A stretch of 64,000 nucleotides of DNA from Afifella marina DSM 2698. GTDB taxonomy: Bacteria > Pseudomonadota > Alphaproteobacteria > Rhizobiales > Afifellaceae. Positions 53,014 through 62,688 of this stretch are shown one piece after another. The stretch lies in NCBI RefSeq assembly GCF_900102695.1, contig NZ_FMVW01000003.1, positions 347,664 to 411,663 on the forward strand, given 5' to 3'. Both the position numbers and the translations under genes were made by a program. Numbering within the stretch: the stretch's first letter is position 1; every line of letters begins with the position of its first letter. Under the pieces are notes generated by a model. The model had not been told where the DNA came from and made no database searches. It saw only the letters and a list, made by a program, of their open reading frames with translations.

Positions 53014-54272
53014 TGGCGGCAGGTGAGGGGGCGGAAACCGCACGCGAGGGCTGGCTGATCTCGCCGGTCGCCACCCTTGCCGCGATCGGCGGGCTTTATG
53101 TGGCACAAAGCGTGATCGGCGGGCTGACCTGGATCGGCCTGCCGGCGGTGCTGCGCAATCAGGGGGCTGATCTCGGCGATGTCGGCCTCGTTTCGCTGAT
53201 CGCGCTTCCCTGGGCGCTCAAATTTCTCTGGGCGCCTTTGGTGGAGCGTTACCGCTTGCCGCGGCGCGGCCGCAATCGTTCGGGCGCCATCGTCCTTGCG
53301 GGCACGTCCACCGTCGTCGCCACCTTCTGGCTCGTTGGCGCGCTGTCTGCCGATGTGCTCTGGCCGATCTTTGCGCTTCTCACTCTCGCCGCCTTCGCGA
53401 CCGCCACCGTCGATATCGCCTGCGATGGCTATGCGGTGGAAAATCTCTCGAAGCGGCAGCAGGGTTGGGGCAACACCGCCCAGGTCGGCGGCGCCTATCT
53501 CGGTTCGGCGCTCGGCGGCGGGCTGTTCCTGGTGATCGTCGGCCACAGTGACTGGACTTCCGGCGTGTGGACGATGGCGGTGCTGGTGATGCTGCTTGCG
53601 CTGCCCTTTCTCGTCCAATCGCGGGCTGCCAATTTTGTGGCCGAGCGGACGCATCTTCCCTCGCTTCGGGCGGCGCTTGCGCGTCCTGAAATCCGCCGAG
53701 GCCTTGTTGTGGCGGCGGTCTATGTCGTTGCCCAGAAGACCGCCTTCAACATGCTGTCGCCCTATCTCGTCGATCGCGAGGTCAGCCTTGCCACGATCGG
53801 CCTCCTCAATGGGCTCGGTTCGATTTTTCTCGGCATTTCCGGATCCCTCCTGGGGGGCGCCTGCGTGCGTCTCTTGGGGCCGCGTCCGGTTCTGGTGGCG
53901 GCACTGGTTCTGCAGGCGTCGGTTCTCGCGTTTCTTTCCTTCTCCGCAACGGCGCCATGGGTCCCGCTCTGGCTCGTCATCGGCGTGGCACTGGTGGCGA
54001 CGTCGGGGCTGATGGCCTTCGGCTTCGTGGGGCTCTATTCGCAGTTCATGCGCTGGTCGGATCCGCGTCAGGCGGGCATCGATTTCACGCTCTTTCAGTG
54101 CGTCGACGCGCTTCTGTCGCTGAGCGGCGGTGTTGCGGCCGGGTTTCTCGCCGAACGTTTCGGCTATTCGCTCTTCTTCGCTGGTGCGGCCGTTCTTGCG
54201 GTTCTGGCCGTGCCGGCAATTGCTGTGATGGCAGGAGGGAAGGCATCAGAGGCCGCCGACGCGCAGCCTTGA
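53013..54272 (+). CDS. MFS transporter, RhtX/FptX-like siderophore permease
   Basis: The 419-residue protein is a 12-helix major-facilitator permease. It resembles the AmpG-related RhtX/FptX group: GGLYVAQSVIGGLTWIGLPAVLRNQGADLGDVGLVSLIALPWALKFLWAPLVERYRLPRRGRNRSG and ATVDIACDGYAVENLSKRQQGWGNTAQVGGAYLGSALGG. RhtX and FptX import rhizobactin 1021 and pyochelin across the inner membrane as single proteins, and are encoded next to their receptors, as here. The ATG shares bases with the receptor stop. Inner-membrane siderophore import is well supported by context; the ligand is not known. Confidence 0.85.
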   Translation: MAAGEGAETAREGWLISPVATLAAIGGLYVAQSVIGGLTWIGLPAVLRNQGADLGDVGLVSLIALPWALKFLWAPLVERYRLPRRGRNRSGAIVLAGTSTVVATFWLVGALSADVLWPIFALLTLAAFATATVDIACDGYAVENLSKRQQGWGNTAQVGGAYLGSALGGGLFLVIVGHSDWTSGVWTMAVLVMLLALPFLVQSRAANFVAERTHLPSLRAALARPEIRRGLVVAAVYVVAQKTAFNMLSPYLVDREVSLATIGLLNGLGSIFLGISGSLLGGACVRLLGPRPVLVAALVLQASVLAFLSFSATAPWVPLWLVIGVALVATSGLMAFGFVGLYSQFMRWSDPRQAGIDFTLFQCVDALLSLSGGVAAGFLAERFGYSLFFAGAAVLAVLAVPAIAVMAGGKASEAADAQP

Positions 54273-54331
54273 ATGCCCGCTCCAAATCGCCGATGCTCGC
54301 GCAACTTCCCGCTATAACTGCCGAGTGAGAC

Positions 54332-54601
54332 GTGATCGCCCCACCCGAACCGCATGAAGCCACCGCGTCTTTCGTGTGTGAAGCCGCCATGGCCGAGATG
54401 TCGCGTCGGGTCGACGATGACGGGAGACCGATCTCCGTGGTAGAGGCGGCGCGCGCGGCGTTTGCTTCGAGACCCGGCCCTAGATCGCTGCCGCAAATTT
54501 CGGCCAAGTACCGAGGCGGAAGGTTCTTTTCGGGTTTCAAGGCAGATATCTGCGCAGCCGCGGGCTTCTCCTCCCCTCTGCCCGCCAGCGGATCTTTGTG
54601 A
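54332..54601 (+). CDS. possible 89-residue ORF before the AspT-like gene
   Basis: A GTG-initiated frame runs to a TGA that overlaps the start of the next gene (GTGATG). The translation (APPEPHEATASFVCEAAM... with ISVVEAARAAFASRPG and YRGGRFFSGFKADICAAAG) resembles no family I know. It could be a coupled leader gene or a chance frame in a GC-rich leader; I lean toward the second. Confidence 0.25.
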   Translation: MIAPPEPHEATASFVCEAAMAEMSRRVDDDGRPISVVEAARAAFASRPGPRSLPQISAKYRGGRFFSGFKADICAAAGFSSPLPASGSL

Positions 54602-56268
54602 TGGATTTCTCCGCCCTTCTTTCCGGCCTCGATCCCGTCGCAAGCGGGCTCGTCGTGCTTTGTCTCGTCGCCGTCACCGGCCTTGCTCTCGGCAATGTGC
54701 GCATCGGCTCCGTCTCTCTCGGCATTGGCGGCGTCCTCTTCGCCGGCGTCATCTGGGGCCATCTCGGCTTCACCGTCGATCCGGAAGTGGCGCATTTCCT
54801 GCGCGAATTCGGCCTCATCCTCTTCGTCTACTCGATCGGCATTCAGGTCGGGCCCGGCTTCTTTTCCGCGCTCAAGCGCTCCGGGCTGGCGCTCAACGGC
54901 CTTGCTGCCGGTCTCGTCTTTCTCTCCATTATCGTCGCGGCCACGTTGCATCTCATCGTCGGCGTGCCCCTGCCGGTGATGCTCGGCCTGATGTCGGGGG
55001 CGACGACAAATACCCCCTCGCTCGGCGCTGCCACCCAGATGCTGACGAGCGTCGGGGCAGGTCCCGAGGCGCTTGCCGCACCCGCGCTCGGCTATGCCGT
55101 CGCCTATCCGTTCGGCATCCTCGGCATCCTTCTGACCATGGGGATCGTGCGCGCCGTGCTGCGCATCCGGCCCGAAGCCGAGCAGGCGGCGTTCGAAGCG
55201 GAGCGGGCGGCGAAGCAGCAGGGGCTGCAGACCGTCAACGTCAAGGTCACCAACCGCAACATGCAGGGGCTCACGATCGGCACCCTACCGGGGCTCGAAG
55301 AGATGAGCCTCGTTGTTTCCCGTATCATGCGCGACGGTGTCGTGGAGGTCGCGCATCCGGAAACCGAGGTGCGGCTCAACGATGTCCTGCTTCTCGTCGG
55401 CCCGGCGGAAAAGCTGCCGGGCATGGTCCGCATCCTCGGCCAGCAGGCGAAGACCGATCTGAAGGCGATCCCGTCCGACGTGAAGTGGAAGCGCTTCGTC
55501 GTCACCAATTCCAACGTTTTCGGCGCGTCTCTCGGCAGCCTGGATCTGCTTCATCGCCACGATGTCGTCATCAGCCGGGTCACGCGCTCCGGCATCGAGC
55601 TTGCCCCGCATGACGGGCTGCGCCTGCAATTCGGCGACATCTGCACCGTTATCGGCCATCCGGAAAATCTCGACCGCGCGGCCCAGGTTCTTGGCAACCG
55701 CAGCCAGGCCCTTGAGCAGGTGCAGATCCTGCCGATCTTTCTCGGCATCGCGTTCGGCGTTCTCTTCGGCTCCATCCCGGTCGCTTTTCCGGGCATGCCG
55801 GCGCCGGTGAAGCTCGGGCTCGCTGGCGGGCCGCTCGTCGTCGCCATCATCCTGTCGCGTCTCGGCCATATCGGGCCACTCGTCTGGTTTATGCCCTCGA
55901 GCGCCAATCATGCCTTGCGCGAGATCGGCATCGTTCTTTTTCTCGGCATCGTCGGGCTCAAAGCGGGTGAGAGTTTCGTCTCCATCCTCGTGGAGGGCGA
56001 CGGGCTCATCTGGCTCGTTTATGGCGCCCTCATCACCATCATTCCGCTTCTCATCATCGGCTTCATCGGCCGTCTAGTGCTGCGGCTCAATTATCTGACG
56101 CTCTGCGGTCTTCTGGCCGGTAGCATGACCGATCCGCCGGCGCTTGCCTTCGCCAATGCCATCCGCCCGTCCGAGGCGCCGTCACTCGCTTATGCGACCG
56201 TCTATCCGCTCGTCATGGTGCTGCGCATCCTGGCGCCGCAGGTCCTCGTCCTGATCTTCTGGTTCTGA
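54601..56268 (+). CDS. AspT/YidE-type transporter with TrkA-C domains
   Basis: The protein of about 555 residues has the duplicated AspT/YidE/YbjL membrane domain at each end (FLREFGLILFVYSIGIQVGPGFF with GATTNTPSLGAATQML in the first half; LREIGIVLFLGIVGLKAGESF and LAGSMTDPPALAFANA in the second) and two TrkA-C regulatory domains between, from about residue 190 to 370. AspT itself is an aspartate:alanine antiporter; many relatives have no proven substrate. The GTG one codon earlier overlaps the preceding small frame; ATG 54601 is chosen. It is convergent with the YeiH-like gene, 13 bases apart. Confidence 0.88.
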   Translation: MDFSALLSGLDPVASGLVVLCLVAVTGLALGNVRIGSVSLGIGGVLFAGVIWGHLGFTVDPEVAHFLREFGLILFVYSIGIQVGPGFFSALKRSGLALNGLAAGLVFLSIIVAATLHLIVGVPLPVMLGLMSGATTNTPSLGAATQMLTSVGAGPEALAAPALGYAVAYPFGILGILLTMGIVRAVLRIRPEAEQAAFEAERAAKQQGLQTVNVKVTNRNMQGLTIGTLPGLEEMSLVVSRIMRDGVVEVAHPETEVRLNDVLLLVGPAEKLPGMVRILGQQAKTDLKAIPSDVKWKRFVVTNSNVFGASLGSLDLLHRHDVVISRVTRSGIELAPHDGLRLQFGDICTVIGHPENLDRAAQVLGNRSQALEQVQILPIFLGIAFGVLFGSIPVAFPGMPAPVKLGLAGGPLVVAIILSRLGHIGPLVWFMPSSANHALREIGIVLFLGIVGLKAGESFVSILVEGDGLIWLVYGALITIIPLLIIGFIGRLVLRLNYLTLCGLLAGSMTDPPALAFANAIRPSEAPSLAYATVYPLVMVLRILAPQVLVLIFWF

Positions 56269-56281
56269 GACGCTTACAGCC

Positions 56282-57418
56282 TCAGAAGAAGAGCTTCACC
56301 AAAGTGAGGCTGAAGGTCGAGATGAAGAGGAAGGCGAGGAGGCCCAGAAGCGCTGGGCGCAGGCCTTCCGCCATCAGCTTGCGCACATCCGTCTCGAGCC
56401 CCATCGCGGCGAGCGCCATCGACAGAAGAAAGGTCGTGCCAAGCGCGATCTCGCTCTTTGCGCTTTCCGGGATCGCCACGAGGCTGTTGACGCCGACGAG
56501 TGCGATGAAGCCGAGCACGAACCATGGGATCGGCGCGCGGGCGGCGGAATTGCCTGAGGCAGCGAGCCGCTCGCGGGCGAGAATGCCGAGGCCGAGCACG
56601 ACCGGTGCCAGCATCATCACGCGCGAGAGCTTGGCGATGGTGCCGAATTCGCCGGCCTCTGCGCCGTTCTGATAGGCGGCTGCGACCACCTGCGCGATCT
56701 CGTGCACCGAGGCTCCGGTCCACAGGCCGAAAGCATGCGGTCCGAGGCCCAGAAGCGGAGCGAGGAAGGGGTAGGCGAACATCGCGATCGAGCCGAAGAT
56801 GGTGACGCAGGCAACCGCATAGGCGACGTCCTCGTCATGGGCGTTGGTCACGGTGTTCGTGGCAATGACGGCGGAGGCCCCGCAGATCGACGTGCCGGCG
56901 GCGATCAATTCGGCGAGCTTGCGTTCCACGCCGAGCCTTTTCCCGCACCAGACTGTGAAGGTGAAGGTCGAAAGAAGCGTTGCGATGATGATGGCGACCC
57001 CGGTTCCGCCGACCTCGATCACCTGCGCGGCCGTCAGCTGCAGGCCAAGCAGGATGATGGCAAAGCGCAGGATGCGGCGCATCGAAAAGCCGACGCCGGG
57101 TTTGGCGACGGCGGGCGTGCCGATGAGATTGTGAAACAGAATGCCAATGAGGATCGCGATGATCATTGGGCTGAAGGTGCCGAGCCCTGGCAGCTGACGA
57201 AGCCCGAAGGCGAGTGCGGCGATCGCTGCGGCGAGACCCACGCCTGGTAGAATGCTGCCGAAAAACGCGGTGCGTGTGTCGGTCGGCGAAGCGGTGTGGG
57301 GTTCGCCTCCGTCTGCGTCGACAAAAGCGTCTGCGGTGATGTCAGGTTCGTCGCTCAATGCGGTCAAGATCGGCCTCCGTCCGGGAGACCGATCTTTCGC
57401 ATTCGGGGCTTCAATCAC
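56282..57418 (-). CDS. YeiH/UPF0324 family putative sulfate exporter
   Basis: The 378-residue membrane protein matches the YeiH family (UPF0324). After a polar N-terminal tail of about 50 residues it has about ten hydrophobic segments and the family signatures [65 protein letters not shown] and [14 protein letters not shown]. Some members have been proposed to export sulfite or sulfate, for example during taurine degradation, but no sulfur genes are adjacent here. It starts 45 bases from the end of the aldehyde oxidoreductase operon on the same strand. Confidence 0.86.
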   Translation of the reverse strand: MIEAPNAKDRSPGRRPILTALSDEPDITADAFVDADGGEPHTASPTDTRTAFFGSILPGVGLAAAIAALAFGLRQLPGLGTFSPMIIAILIGILFHNLIGTPAVAKPGVGFSMRRILRFAIILLGLQLTAAQVIEVGGTGVAIIIATLLSTFTFTVWCGKRLGVERKLAELIAAGTSICGASAVIATNTVTNAHDEDVAYAVACVTIFGSIAMFAYPFLAPLLGLGPHAFGLWTGASVHEIAQVVAAAYQNGAEAGEFGTIAKLSRVMMLAPVVLGLGILARERLAASGNSAARAPIPWFVLGFIALVGVNSLVAIPESAKSEIALGTTFLLSMALAAMGLETDVRKLMAEGLRPALLGLLAFLFISTFSLTLVKLFF

Positions 57419-57462
57419 TCCAACGCATAATTTCGTTTGCAGTGATCAAAGATATCAATGAG

Positions 57463-59688
57463 TCAGGCGTCTGGGAGGCCCGCCAGAACCTTGTCGAGCG
57501 TTGCCGGATAATCGCGCACCCGCACGCCGCAGGCATTGTATATGGCATTGGTGATGGCCGCTCCGACACCCGCAAGCGCGAGTTCGCCCAATCCCTTGCC
57601 GGCGAGAAGGCTCGCCGCGGTGTCGCGCTCCTCGAGGAAGACGACCTCGAGCTGGGGCACGTCGGCATTCACCGGCACATGGTATTCGGCAAGGTCGTGA
57701 TTGACGAGAAGGCCTGTGCGGGGATCGATCACCAGCTCTTCTTCAAGCGCTGAGCCGATTCCCCAGATCTGGCCGCCATAGCATTGCGACGTGGCCGTCT
57801 TCTCGTTGAGGATGCGCCCGGCGGCAGCGACGGTCAGAAGCCTCCGGACCCGCGTTTCGCCCGTCACGGCGTTAACGGCAACCTCGCAGAAATGCGCGCC
57901 ATAACTTGCCTGATTGGTGGTTTCTGCGGTCTTGCCCGGCTCGATCGTGCCGCGACCGGTGAGCGTTTCGCCGCCCAGAATCTCGCCTAAAGGGATTTGC
58001 CGGTTGCCCGCGATCGCCTGGCCGTCCTTCAGGGTGAGGTCCGAGGGATCGACGTCGAGGCGCTTTGCGAGCTCCCTCACCAGGTCTTCGCAGGCAAGGT
58101 ACACCGACGAACCGGCGCTGTTTGCCCCCCAGGAGCCGCCGGAGCCCGAAGACGGCGGCAGCGCCGTATCGCCCAGAAGCACGGTCACGTGCCCGGGAGG
58201 AAGCCCCAGCATCTCGGCGGTGATCTGCTGCAGGATCGTGTAGGAACCGGTGCCGATATCGGTCATCGCCGTTCTCACGGTGGCGCGGCCGTCGGGGGCG
58301 AGCTCCACCTCGGCTGAGGATTTCATCAGCTGATGGCTGCGCGAAGCCGCAGCCATGCCGGAACCGATCCACCATTCGCCCTCACGCCGACTTGCGGGTT
58401 TTTCGGGACGGTTCTGCCAGCCGAAGCGACTTGCACCTTCTTCGTAGCATTGCAGGAGTTTTCGCGAGGAAAAGGGGAGGTCGTCCTGCGGTGCAACCTC
58501 CGGTTCGTTCAGCTTGCGAAACTCGATCGGATCGAGGTCGAGCCGGATGGCAAGCTCGTCCATGGCGCTCTCGAGCGACAGCATGCCGACGGCTTCGCCC
58601 GGCGCGCGCACCGAGGCCGTCATCAAGACATCGGTCTCAGCGAGCCGATGCGTGATTTTTCGGTTCTCGCCCGCATAGAGAAACACCGTTGAAATCGCGA
58701 CCGGTTCGAAAAACGAATTGCCGGTCGAGTTGACGACGAAGTTCTCGTGCGCGAGCGCGGTGATGCGGCCTTCCTTCGTCGTGCCGATGCGCACGCGCTG
58801 GATTGTTTCGGAACGACGGGAGGTCGTCTGGAAGACGTGCTGGCGGCTGAGCGCGACCTTCACCGGCTTGCCCGCCGCCTTCGCGCCGAGTGCCGCCAGA
58901 ACGGCGTCCGGCCCAATGCCGAGCTTGGAACCGAAGCCACCGCCGACATAAGGGCTCAGAAGGCGGACGTTCTCGACTGGCACGCCGACACCGTTGGCGA
59001 TCTGAATGACATTCGTCTCCAGAAGCTGGCAGGACGACCAGACGGTCAGATTGTCGCCGTCCCATTTGGCGACGCTCGCATGCGGCTCCATCGCGGCGGC
59101 GCTGTGGCTCGGCGTCGTATAGGTTTCGTCGAACTGAACCTCGGCTTCCGCAAAGACGGCCTCGAACTCCCCGCGGAGATTGTCGGGCTGCATGGCGCCT
59201 GGCCCCGGATTGACCGCCTCGTCGAGCTGGTCGCGCAGGCTGTAGCGGCCCTGGCCGGGTTCGTAGAGGGTCTCGACGAGCGTGGCCGCATGCCGAGCCG
59301 CCTCGAAGGTTTCGGCAACGACGAGCGCCAGCGGCTGACCGTAATGGAAGACCTCGCCGTCGATCGTCTGCGCGGCCGGTGCCATCGGCAGGGCGGAGGC
59401 GCGCAGTACGTCATCTCCCGAGATGACGGTCAGAACGCCTGGTGCCGCCTCCGCTTTGGATGTGTCGACGGACCGGATTTTCGCTCGCCCGATGCCCGCC
59501 GTCACCATGAAGCCGTAGGCGACGTCCTCACCGGCGAGATGCTCGTAAGCGTATGGCGCGCGGCCCGAGACTTTGAGGGCACCCTCGTAGCGGTTGAGCG
59601 GCTTGCCGAGAACGCCCTGCGTGCCGCGATCGAGGCGCGTTTCGCCGACCGCCTCGTCCATCGCATAGGTGTTTGCGTCGGTGGTCAT
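57463..59688 (-). CDS. paoC: molybdenum-cofactor subunit of PaoC-like aldehyde oxidoreductase
   Basis: The 741-residue protein belongs to the xanthine oxidase family and would bind molybdenum cofactor (MCD form in PaoC relatives). It begins with [18 protein letters not shown], has [60 protein letters not shown], the segment [24 protein letters not shown], and near the C terminus [11 protein letters not shown] with the catalytic Glu. Length and pattern fit PaoC better than xanthine dehydrogenase, which has longer domains. Its start overlaps the FAD subunit gene in ATGA. The substrate is inferred to be an aldehyde. Confidence 0.87.
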   Translation of the reverse strand: MTTDANTYAMDEAVGETRLDRGTQGVLGKPLNRYEGALKVSGRAPYAYEHLAGEDVAYGFMVTAGIGRAKIRSVDTSKAEAAPGVLTVISGDDVLRASALPMAPAAQTIDGEVFHYGQPLALVVAETFEAARHAATLVETLYEPGQGRYSLRDQLDEAVNPGPGAMQPDNLRGEFEAVFAEAEVQFDETYTTPSHSAAAMEPHASVAKWDGDNLTVWSSCQLLETNVIQIANGVGVPVENVRLLSPYVGGGFGSKLGIGPDAVLAALGAKAAGKPVKVALSRQHVFQTTSRRSETIQRVRIGTTKEGRITALAHENFVVNSTGNSFFEPVAISTVFLYAGENRKITHRLAETDVLMTASVRAPGEAVGMLSLESAMDELAIRLDLDPIEFRKLNEPEVAPQDDLPFSSRKLLQCYEEGASRFGWQNRPEKPASRREGEWWIGSGMAAASRSHQLMKSSAEVELAPDGRATVRTAMTDIGTGSYTILQQITAEMLGLPPGHVTVLLGDTALPPSSGSGGSWGANSAGSSVYLACEDLVRELAKRLDVDPSDLTLKDGQAIAGNRQIPLGEILGGETLTGRGTIEPGKTAETTNQASYGAHFCEVAVNAVTGETRVRRLLTVAAAGRILNEKTATSQCYGGQIWGIGSALEEELVIDPRTGLLVNHDLAEYHVPVNADVPQLEVVFLEERDTAASLLAGKGLGELALAGVGAAITNAIYNACGVRVRDYPATLDKVLAGLPDA

Positions 59689-60674
59689 TGCGCGGCCTCC
59701 TTCGTCGCCTCGGAGAGAACGGCGATCAATGTCCGTCGGCCGAGGGGGATCTTGAAATCGTTATGGCCGTGGCCTGCCGCCTCCTTGAGGAGCAGATCCG
59801 CGGCCTCTTCAAACAGCGCCTCTGATGGCTCCTGGCCGATGAGAGCTTCCTCGACGGCCCTGTCCCGCCATGGCTTGTGGGCGAGCCCGCCGAAGGCCAG
59901 ACGGGCCGAGGCGATCTTGCCGTTCTCCACGGCGACGATGGCGGCGACCGAGACGAGCGCAAATGCATAGGAGGCGCGGTCGCGCACCTTGCGATAGATG
60001 TGCCGGCCTTTCGGTGGCGGCGGCAGCACGACGGAGGTGATGAGCTCGCCCGGCTGCAGATTGCTTTCCACCTCCGGCGTCTGACCGGGAAGACGGTGAA
60101 AATTCTTCAGCGCGATCGTCCGGCTTCCGCCGTCCGGAAGCCGGGTCTCGACGCTCGCGTCGAGCGCCAGCATGGCGACCGCCATGTCGGAAGGATGCGT
60201 CGCGATGCATTGATCGCTCGTGCCGAGGATCGCATGGATGCGGTTGAAGCCGTCGAGTGCGGCGCAGCCCGAGCCCGGATTGCGTTTGTTGCAGGGCGCG
60301 GACGTCTCGTAGAAATAGTAGCAGCGCGTGCGCTGCAGGAGATTGCCGCCGGTCGTCGCTTTGTTGCGCAATTGCCCCGAGGCGCCGGCCAGCAGCGCCC
60401 TCGACAAGACGGGATAATCGCGCCGAACGGTCTGATCGGCGGCGAGATCGGCGTTCGTCACCATGGCGCCGATCCTGAGGCCGCCATCCTCTGTTGGCGA
60501 GATTTCGCCGAGCGGCAGCCGCGAGACGTCGACAAGCGCTTTCGGTGTCTCGACCTCGAGCTTCATGAGATCGAGCAGGTTGGTGCCGCCGGCGATGAAG
60601 CGGCCCGCCTGTTCCTCGGCGAGACGGCCGGCCTCCTCAAGGTCGCCAGCGCGCGAATAGGCAAATTCCCTCAT
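59685..60674 (-). CDS. paoB: FAD subunit of PaoB-like aldehyde oxidoreductase
   Basis: The 329-residue protein carries the FAD-binding domain of the CO dehydrogenase/xanthine oxidase family: [29 protein letters not shown] near the N terminus. Four Cys ([29 protein letters not shown]) in the loop after [16 protein letters not shown] match the extra [4Fe-4S] cluster site of PaoB-type subunits. ATG 60674 overlaps the 2Fe-2S gene in ATGA; the upstream frame to 60914 lies inside that gene. It transfers electrons between the iron-sulfur subunit and FAD. Confidence 0.88.
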   Translation of the reverse strand: MREFAYSRAGDLEEAGRLAEEQAGRFIAGGTNLLDLMKLEVETPKALVDVSRLPLGEISPTEDGGLRIGAMVTNADLAADQTVRRDYPVLSRALLAGASGQLRNKATTGGNLLQRTRCYYFYETSAPCNKRNPGSGCAALDGFNRIHAILGTSDQCIATHPSDMAVAMLALDASVETRLPDGGSRTIALKNFHRLPGQTPEVESNLQPGELITSVVLPPPPKGRHIYRKVRDRASYAFALVSVAAIVAVENGKIASARLAFGGLAHKPWRDRAVEEALIGQEPSEALFEEAADLLLKEAAGHGHNDFKIPLGRRTLIAVLSEATKEAAQ

Positions 60675-61201
60675 GTCCGCTCCTCGCTTTCGCCCTTGTC
60701 GGCACGTTCGTCGCGGGCGGCGCGGATCGCATGGACGATGTTGGGATAGGCCGAGCAGCGGCAGATATTGCCACTCATGCGCTCGGAGATTTCTTCGTCG
60801 GAGAGCTCCGTTCCGCCGTCCAGGCTTTCGCTCACATGGCTCGGCCAGCCGGCGCGGAACTCGTCGAGCATGCCAAGCGCGGAGACGATCTGGCCGGGCG
60901 TGCAGTACCCGCATTGGAACCCGTCATGGTCGAGAAAGCTCGCCTGCATCGGGTGCAAGGCTTCGGGCGTGCCGAGGCCTTCGATGGTGGTGACGGCATC
61001 GCCTTCATGCATGATGGCAAGCGTCAGGCAGGAATTGATGCGGCGGCCGTTGACGAGGACAGTGCAGGCGCCGCACTGGCCGTGGTCGCAGCCTTTCTTG
61101 GTGCCGGTGAGCGCGAGATGATCGCGCAACGCATCGAGGAGCGAGGTGCGCGGATCAAGATCGAGCTCGTGAACGGTATCGTTGACGGTGAGGGTGATCA
61201 C
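60671..61201 (-). CDS. paoA: 2Fe-2S subunit of PaoA-like aldehyde oxidoreductase
   Basis: The 176-residue subunit has both cluster motifs: [25 protein letters not shown] (plant-type [2Fe-2S]) and [17 protein letters not shown] with [18 protein letters not shown] (second cluster). GTG 61201 with AGGA upstream gives a start [13 protein letters not shown] directly at the domain. E. coli PaoA carries a Tat signal for periplasmic export; none is present from this start, and the upstream frame to 61321 lacks a clean twin-Arg signal, so the enzyme is probably cytoplasmic. First gene of the A-B-C operon. A PaoD-like insertion chaperone is not adjacent. Confidence 0.88.
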   Translation of the reverse strand: MITLTVNDTVHELDLDPRTSLLDALRDHLALTGTKKGCDHGQCGACTVLVNGRRINSCLTLAIMHEGDAVTTIEGLGTPEALHPMQASFLDHDGFQCGYCTPGQIVSALGMLDEFRAGWPSHVSESLDGGTELSDEEISERMSGNICRCSAYPNIVHAIRAARDERADKGESEERT

Positions 61202-61434
61202 AGATCGTCCTTTCTTACAGACGGCGCCCTGTCTCGCTGTGCGGCGGACAGGGCCGGGACGAGGAATGGGCGCGCCAGCCAAGCCCGGCCGGCGGGTGGA
61301 GGCTCGCCCATTGCGGGCCATTCCCGCGTCGGGTCTCTCTCATGAACACATGAAGGGGAAAGGCGTTGCTTCCGGCCGCCGTGCCAGGATCTGTTTTCGT
61401 GAGCCGGCGAAGCGCGTCCGCCTTGCTGCCCGCC

Positions 61435-62355
61435 TCAGAGAGGATCGGTCAATTGCGCGTCATCGAGCGCGGAGGCGCGCAGCCGCGCCGCGTCTCGGGC
61501 GGGAGGGGCCCCGAAAAAGCGGGCATATTCGCGGGAGAATTGAGACGGACTCACATAGCCGACCGCGAAACTCACGCTGCCCGCATCGGCATTTTGCGTG
61601 AGCAGCAGGTGGCGGGCCCGCTGCAGTCGAAGCTGCTTCTGGTATTGCAGCGGGCTCATGGCGGTCACCGCCTTGAAATGGCGATGAAAGGACGAGGCGC
61701 TCATGCCGGCGATATCTGCCGCATCCTCGATCTTGAGCGGATGATCGAAGCGCTGTTTGATCCACGCAATGGCGCGGCTGATCTGACTGAGGCGGCTGTC
61801 GGACAGAGCAATCTGGCGGAGCGTGCCGCCCTGAGGTCCGCGCATCAGCCGGTAGACGATTTCCCGTTCGATGAGCGGTGCGAGGATGCGGATGTCACGG
61901 GGTCGGTCCAAGAGGCGGACAAACCTCACAATCGGATCCAGCAGCTCAGGAGTCAGAAGGCTGACTGAGAGACCCGGAGCGAGCGTTGTTTCGGCTTCTC
62001 CATCGCCCATTTCCAGAAGCATGGCGGCGAGGAGCTTCGGGTCGAGACGCACCGCGAGGGCGAGATACGGCTCCTCGCGGCTCGCTTTGTAGATCTCCCC
62101 GACGACAGGGAGATCCACCGAGACGACGAGGTAGTTGCCTTCGCCATATTCGAAAAGCTTGTCGCCGAGCATGGCGCGCTTGGCACCGCCCGCGATCACG
62201 CAAAGAAGCGGCTCGTAAATCGAGGCCGTCGGCAGCGTCATCCCATCTGAGCGCACGAGCGTGAGGCCCGGCACAGGCGTCTGGCACCGGTGGCCGTCAC
62301 AATGGCGGCGGATCAGTGCGCTGAGAGCATCGAGGCCCGCAAGGGATTCCGGCAT
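61435..62355 (-). CDS. AraC-family transcriptional regulator (YqhC-like)
   Basis: The protein of about 306 residues has the AraC_N ligand domain (TPVPGLTLVRSDGMTLPTASIYEPLLCVIAGGAKRAMLGDKLFEYGEGNYLVVSVDLPV) and two C-terminal helix-turn-helix motifs (ISRAIAWIKQRFDHPLKIEDAADIAGMSASSFHRHFKAVTAMSPLQYQKQLRLQRAR and VSFAVGYVSPSQFSREYARFFGAPP). This architecture matches YqhC, which in E. coli activates aldehyde-reductase genes. It is divergent from an aldo/keto reductase gene and lies downstream of the oxidoreductase operon, suggesting a role in aldehyde response. Start 62355 (MPESLAGLDAL) is chosen; 62412 is also open. Confidence 0.88.
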   Translation of the reverse strand: MPESLAGLDALSALIRRHCDGHRCQTPVPGLTLVRSDGMTLPTASIYEPLLCVIAGGAKRAMLGDKLFEYGEGNYLVVSVDLPVVGEIYKASREEPYLALAVRLDPKLLAAMLLEMGDGEAETTLAPGLSVSLLTPELLDPIVRFVRLLDRPRDIRILAPLIEREIVYRLMRGPQGGTLRQIALSDSRLSQISRAIAWIKQRFDHPLKIEDAADIAGMSASSFHRHFKAVTAMSPLQYQKQLRLQRARHLLLTQNADAGSVSFAVGYVSPSQFSREYARFFGAPPARDAARLRASALDDAQLTDPL

Positions 62356-62688
62356 GGGCGTTGTCCGCGAGATTGCAGGGCAGAGATAAATGTTTGAGTG
62401 CGAGGTTGCCACAAGGAAAGCCCGCGGCTGAGAGGATCAGGCAAAAAGGTGGCAGCATCCGCGTGGCAGCCAGACGGCAGACACGCCATTTCGGTCACGA
62501 TCCGCCAAGCCGCCGTTCTGACGCCCGGCCCAAAAATCCGGGCACCATCCGCCGGTCGGCAGCCCTTCGAGTGCCGTGTTGCATTCGCGACGCCGGTCGG
62601 CCCGAGGTTTCGGCCTCGGCGGATCCTGCATTTGCGGCCTTGCCTCGTGCGAACGGGTCAAGGCCGACCCACGCGAAAGGACGAATCC
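62356..62688. other. divergent promoter region between araC and aldo/keto reductase genes
   Basis: About 330 bases that should contain both promoters. The open frame extending the reductase gene upstream to 62398 lies here and shows no family content. I see no clear inverted repeat for the regulator. AAAGGA lies seven bases before the reductase ATG. Confidence 0.5.

Noticed and set aside
50953..53106. 717-codon minus-strand frame opposite the siderophore receptor
   Set aside because: Antisense shadow of a clear TonB-dependent receptor; no motifs of its own.
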